DNA from: Linepithema humile
Lineage: Eukaryota; Arthropoda; Insecta; Hymenoptera; Formicidae
NCBI RefSeq assembly: GCF_040581485.1
Contig: NC_090129.1
Span: forward strand, 24,496,764-24,560,763
Direction of reading: 5' to 3'
DNA length: 64,000 bases
Below, piece by piece: positions 62,014 to 64,000 of the stretch (its first letter is position 1; every line of letters starts with the position of its first letter). The notes below the pieces were generated by a model. The model saw only the letters and a list, made by a program, of their open reading frames with translations. It did no database searches and was not told where the DNA came from. Made by a program: the position numbers and the translations under genes.

Positions 62014-64000
62014 TCAAACCTTGCTCTCGGGCCCGTCGGTAGTGTGCTTGAAAGAATTACGGATTTTGCTCAGATGAAGAGCAGTAATGTGTCCGTAGCT
62101 CTTGTTGTACCATTCAGGTGTGCGACCCCTGAAAACAAATTTGTTATAAATAAATATTATTTAAATTTTCATATAATTAACACAGCTGATTGTAAATAAA
62201 ATGCACAGTTAATTTCAGCCAAATGTAAATAAGATTGATAAACATTCCTAAGCAAGATATCAAGAATTCTAAATAAAGATGACCGTATTGCTAGAGGGGG
62301 AAACATTCCTTACTTCGTATCGACTCTAGATAAATGCATAATGCGGGATTTGCCGCTGCCGCACGGCTCGATAAGATAACGAGAGGCCAGAACGATGCCG
62401 CGAGTCCCTCCGAGCATAACAGGGGCGTCTGGATGTTGCACGGATGTTTCCACAATGACGCAAGCGCCTTTGGGAAGGTCATTTCGCCAGGATCTATAAA
62501 ATTTAATTATGTTGGTTGAAAACTGTCCTAAATGTTTTTAATATCAAATTTTTTTTATTGAAAATATCATTAATTTTTCATGTATTATATTTGAATTTAA
62601 ATTAATTATTATATATATAAGTAATATAATTTTATTGACTTACCTTAATACGCAATAATCTCTGGCGGGTAATGGGCTCATATTACCCGTGGCGTATTGA
62701 AAGACCTCCACATTGGTGTCCAACTTGTTTACCAATCTGTACTTCAAAAGTTGCGGATCCCAGATATGCCTTTCTCTTAGCACACGATGTAGCAGCTCGT
62801 TCGGCGGAGCTTCGACTTCCGTTGACACTCGACAGAGACGAAGCGGGTGACCGTCGCCTACTTTTTTATACGCCATTTCTACACTATTATCAGCAGGATT
62901 GTTCACTGTGACCCAACCGCGACTTCTGCTGAAACAAGTTACTTAGCGTTAATTTACTTCATTTTTTGTTTTACATCTATCTATTACTGAACAGAAAATG
63001 GTTCTGTAAAAATCTTAAAAGAGCAACGCAGATGTTAGCGAATAAAATATATATTTTAACAATGTAGACTATGTCTTCGTTTAAAATATAAGATTTCAAT
63101 GCATTGTAATGAAGAAAATGTAAATTCTGAAAATTGCTAGATCTACCAATTTTTATAATATAAGATTCCAGTCTAATGAATGAATTTTATTGATCTGTTT
63201 TAATGGTTTTAAAATTTTCACAAATAAATTAATCATAATGACGACATGTACTAACTTTTCTCGCGCTTCCTTCAACAATGCCGTAGTGCAAGCATATAGA
63301 TAACCCCTCCAATCCTGCTTCAATTCCGAACCCAATTCCTCCAACGCCACTGGAATGCTCTCTTCCATGTAGTTAAAGTGGCACTGCGTCAACATGTCTG
63401 ATGAAACCTGAAAGAACCGGAAGAAGCATGAGCCGGGCCCTTCTTCCTACTCGTGCGAGCGAGCGAGCGAGCTCCGCGCCTGCGGATCGAACAAAGCGAT
63501 TGCGATCGACGAATGACGACGCTTCGGCACTCACCATGAATAATTCACGATGCATCTTGACCAGATAGAGAAGACAGTCGTGAGCGGCTTTGTTTTCCGA
63601 CAATTCCCGCTGATCGGGAATGCCCACGGTCTTTCGCCTACGTGGCGACACGCTGCTCGACCTGTTGGTCACGTTCGTGTTGCTGTGGTTGAAATGGAAC
63701 AGGCTCGGCGCGAGACACACGGCCAGATTCGACGCTGTCATTTGGTTGTAGGGCGAGTTGCTGGCAACGTGGTTGAGGAAGTCGAGCAGAGTCTCCAGCG
63801 CCTCGCGATGCTCGTCTGGGAGCAGAAGCAGCACACACTGCACAGCGTCGGGTCGCAATTCCACCGGTACGTCTGCAAGAGCACATTGCAAAGTGACATT
63901 TCTCCTCCTCGACAGTCTGCAAAAGAAAAATAAACCAGCGGAGATGGGAAAACTCACGTTGAAAGATGGCGATAAACGTTTCCGAGAGCTTGTTCGTCAG
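62014..64000 (-). CDS. cv-c: DLC1/STARD12-type RhoGAP-START protein (crossveinless-c orthologue), 3' part
   Basis: Six minus-strand exons: >64000-63958, 63872-63535, 63407-63256, 62925-62644, 62493-62314 and 62128-62014. Splice phases agree throughout and 369 residues precede the stop. The first two give the C-terminal half of a RhoGAP domain (KLSETFIAIFQ, LLLLPDEHREAL, NQMTASNLAVCLAPSLF); the arginine finger lies beyond the window. A linker with SPRRRKTVG follows, then a START lipid-binding domain (AYKKVGDGHPLRL, HIWDPQLLKYRLV, SPLPARDYCVLRSWR, LASRYLIEPCGSGKSR, RTPEWYNKSYGH) and a short C-terminus ending ESKV. RhoGAP plus START is diagnostic of the DLC family. The fly member turns off Rho at epithelial junctions during wing vein, tracheal and tubule development. 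The fourth exon listed has a CAGCAG acceptor that can add or drop one residue. Confidence 0.93.

Noticed and set aside
62291..62482. 63-codon minus-strand ORF within the cv-c region
   Set aside because: It is in the wrong frame; the spliced frame gives the START-domain segment with RYLIEPCGSGKSR.
63550..63933. 127-codon plus-strand ORF at the right edge
   Set aside because: It is antisense to the RhoGAP domain exon, whose minus-strand translation is unmistakable.
1..64000. tRNA, rRNA or CRISPR features
   Set aside because: No cloverleaf with a convincing T-arm, no rRNA-like stretch and no regularly spaced identical repeats were seen.

Overview
The window is nuclear DNA from an insect, probably a hymenopteran such as an ant. 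That guess rests on the gene families and on the alternation of AT-rich DNA with CpG-rich patches; nothing in the sequence fixes the species. Genes have introns with GT/AG borders and are widely spaced.

Left half (1.5-37.5 kb): a cluster of four TipE-family genes. These encode two-pass membrane proteins known in flies as auxiliary subunits of the Para voltage-gated sodium channel. tipE itself is on the minus strand (four exons, 1466-6984). After an 11.5 kb gap come three plus-strand genes: an intronless Teh3/Teh4-type gene (18556-19896), a four-exon Teh1/Teh2-type gene (22176-23838) and a five-exon Teh3/Teh4-type gene (31487-37525). All have the family plan: short cytoplasmic N-terminus, TM1, cysteine-rich extracellular loop, TM2, cytoplasmic tail. 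The two Teh3/4-type genes are clear paralogues. Published insect comparisons describe such a TipE cluster as unusually stable and often nested in an intron of another gene; no host exon could be identified here.

Right half: CFAP298 (C21orf59/Kurly), a cilia-motility gene, lies on the minus strand at 43.8-46.3 kb with five exons found and its last exon missing. The 3' part of a DLC1/STARD12-type RhoGAP-START gene (crossveinless-c in flies) lies on the minus strand at 62.0-64.0 kb and runs off the right edge.

Between these two genes, 47.6-57.3 kb is a repeat-rich zone. It holds a possible LTR, an 818-bp tandemly duplicated repeat with two shorter relatives, a ~450-bp near-perfect palindrome, a small terminal-inverted-repeat element and several simple repeats. 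In the two long repeat copies a fragment of a CYP9-like cytochrome P450 gene is inserted between 11-bp direct repeats, while the two short copies keep the uninterrupted site.

The rest (about 7-18.5, 24-31.4, 37.6-43.7 and 57.3-62 kb) is non-coding as far as can be seen, with a few CpG-rich blocks that could be promoters or exons of unrecognised transcripts.
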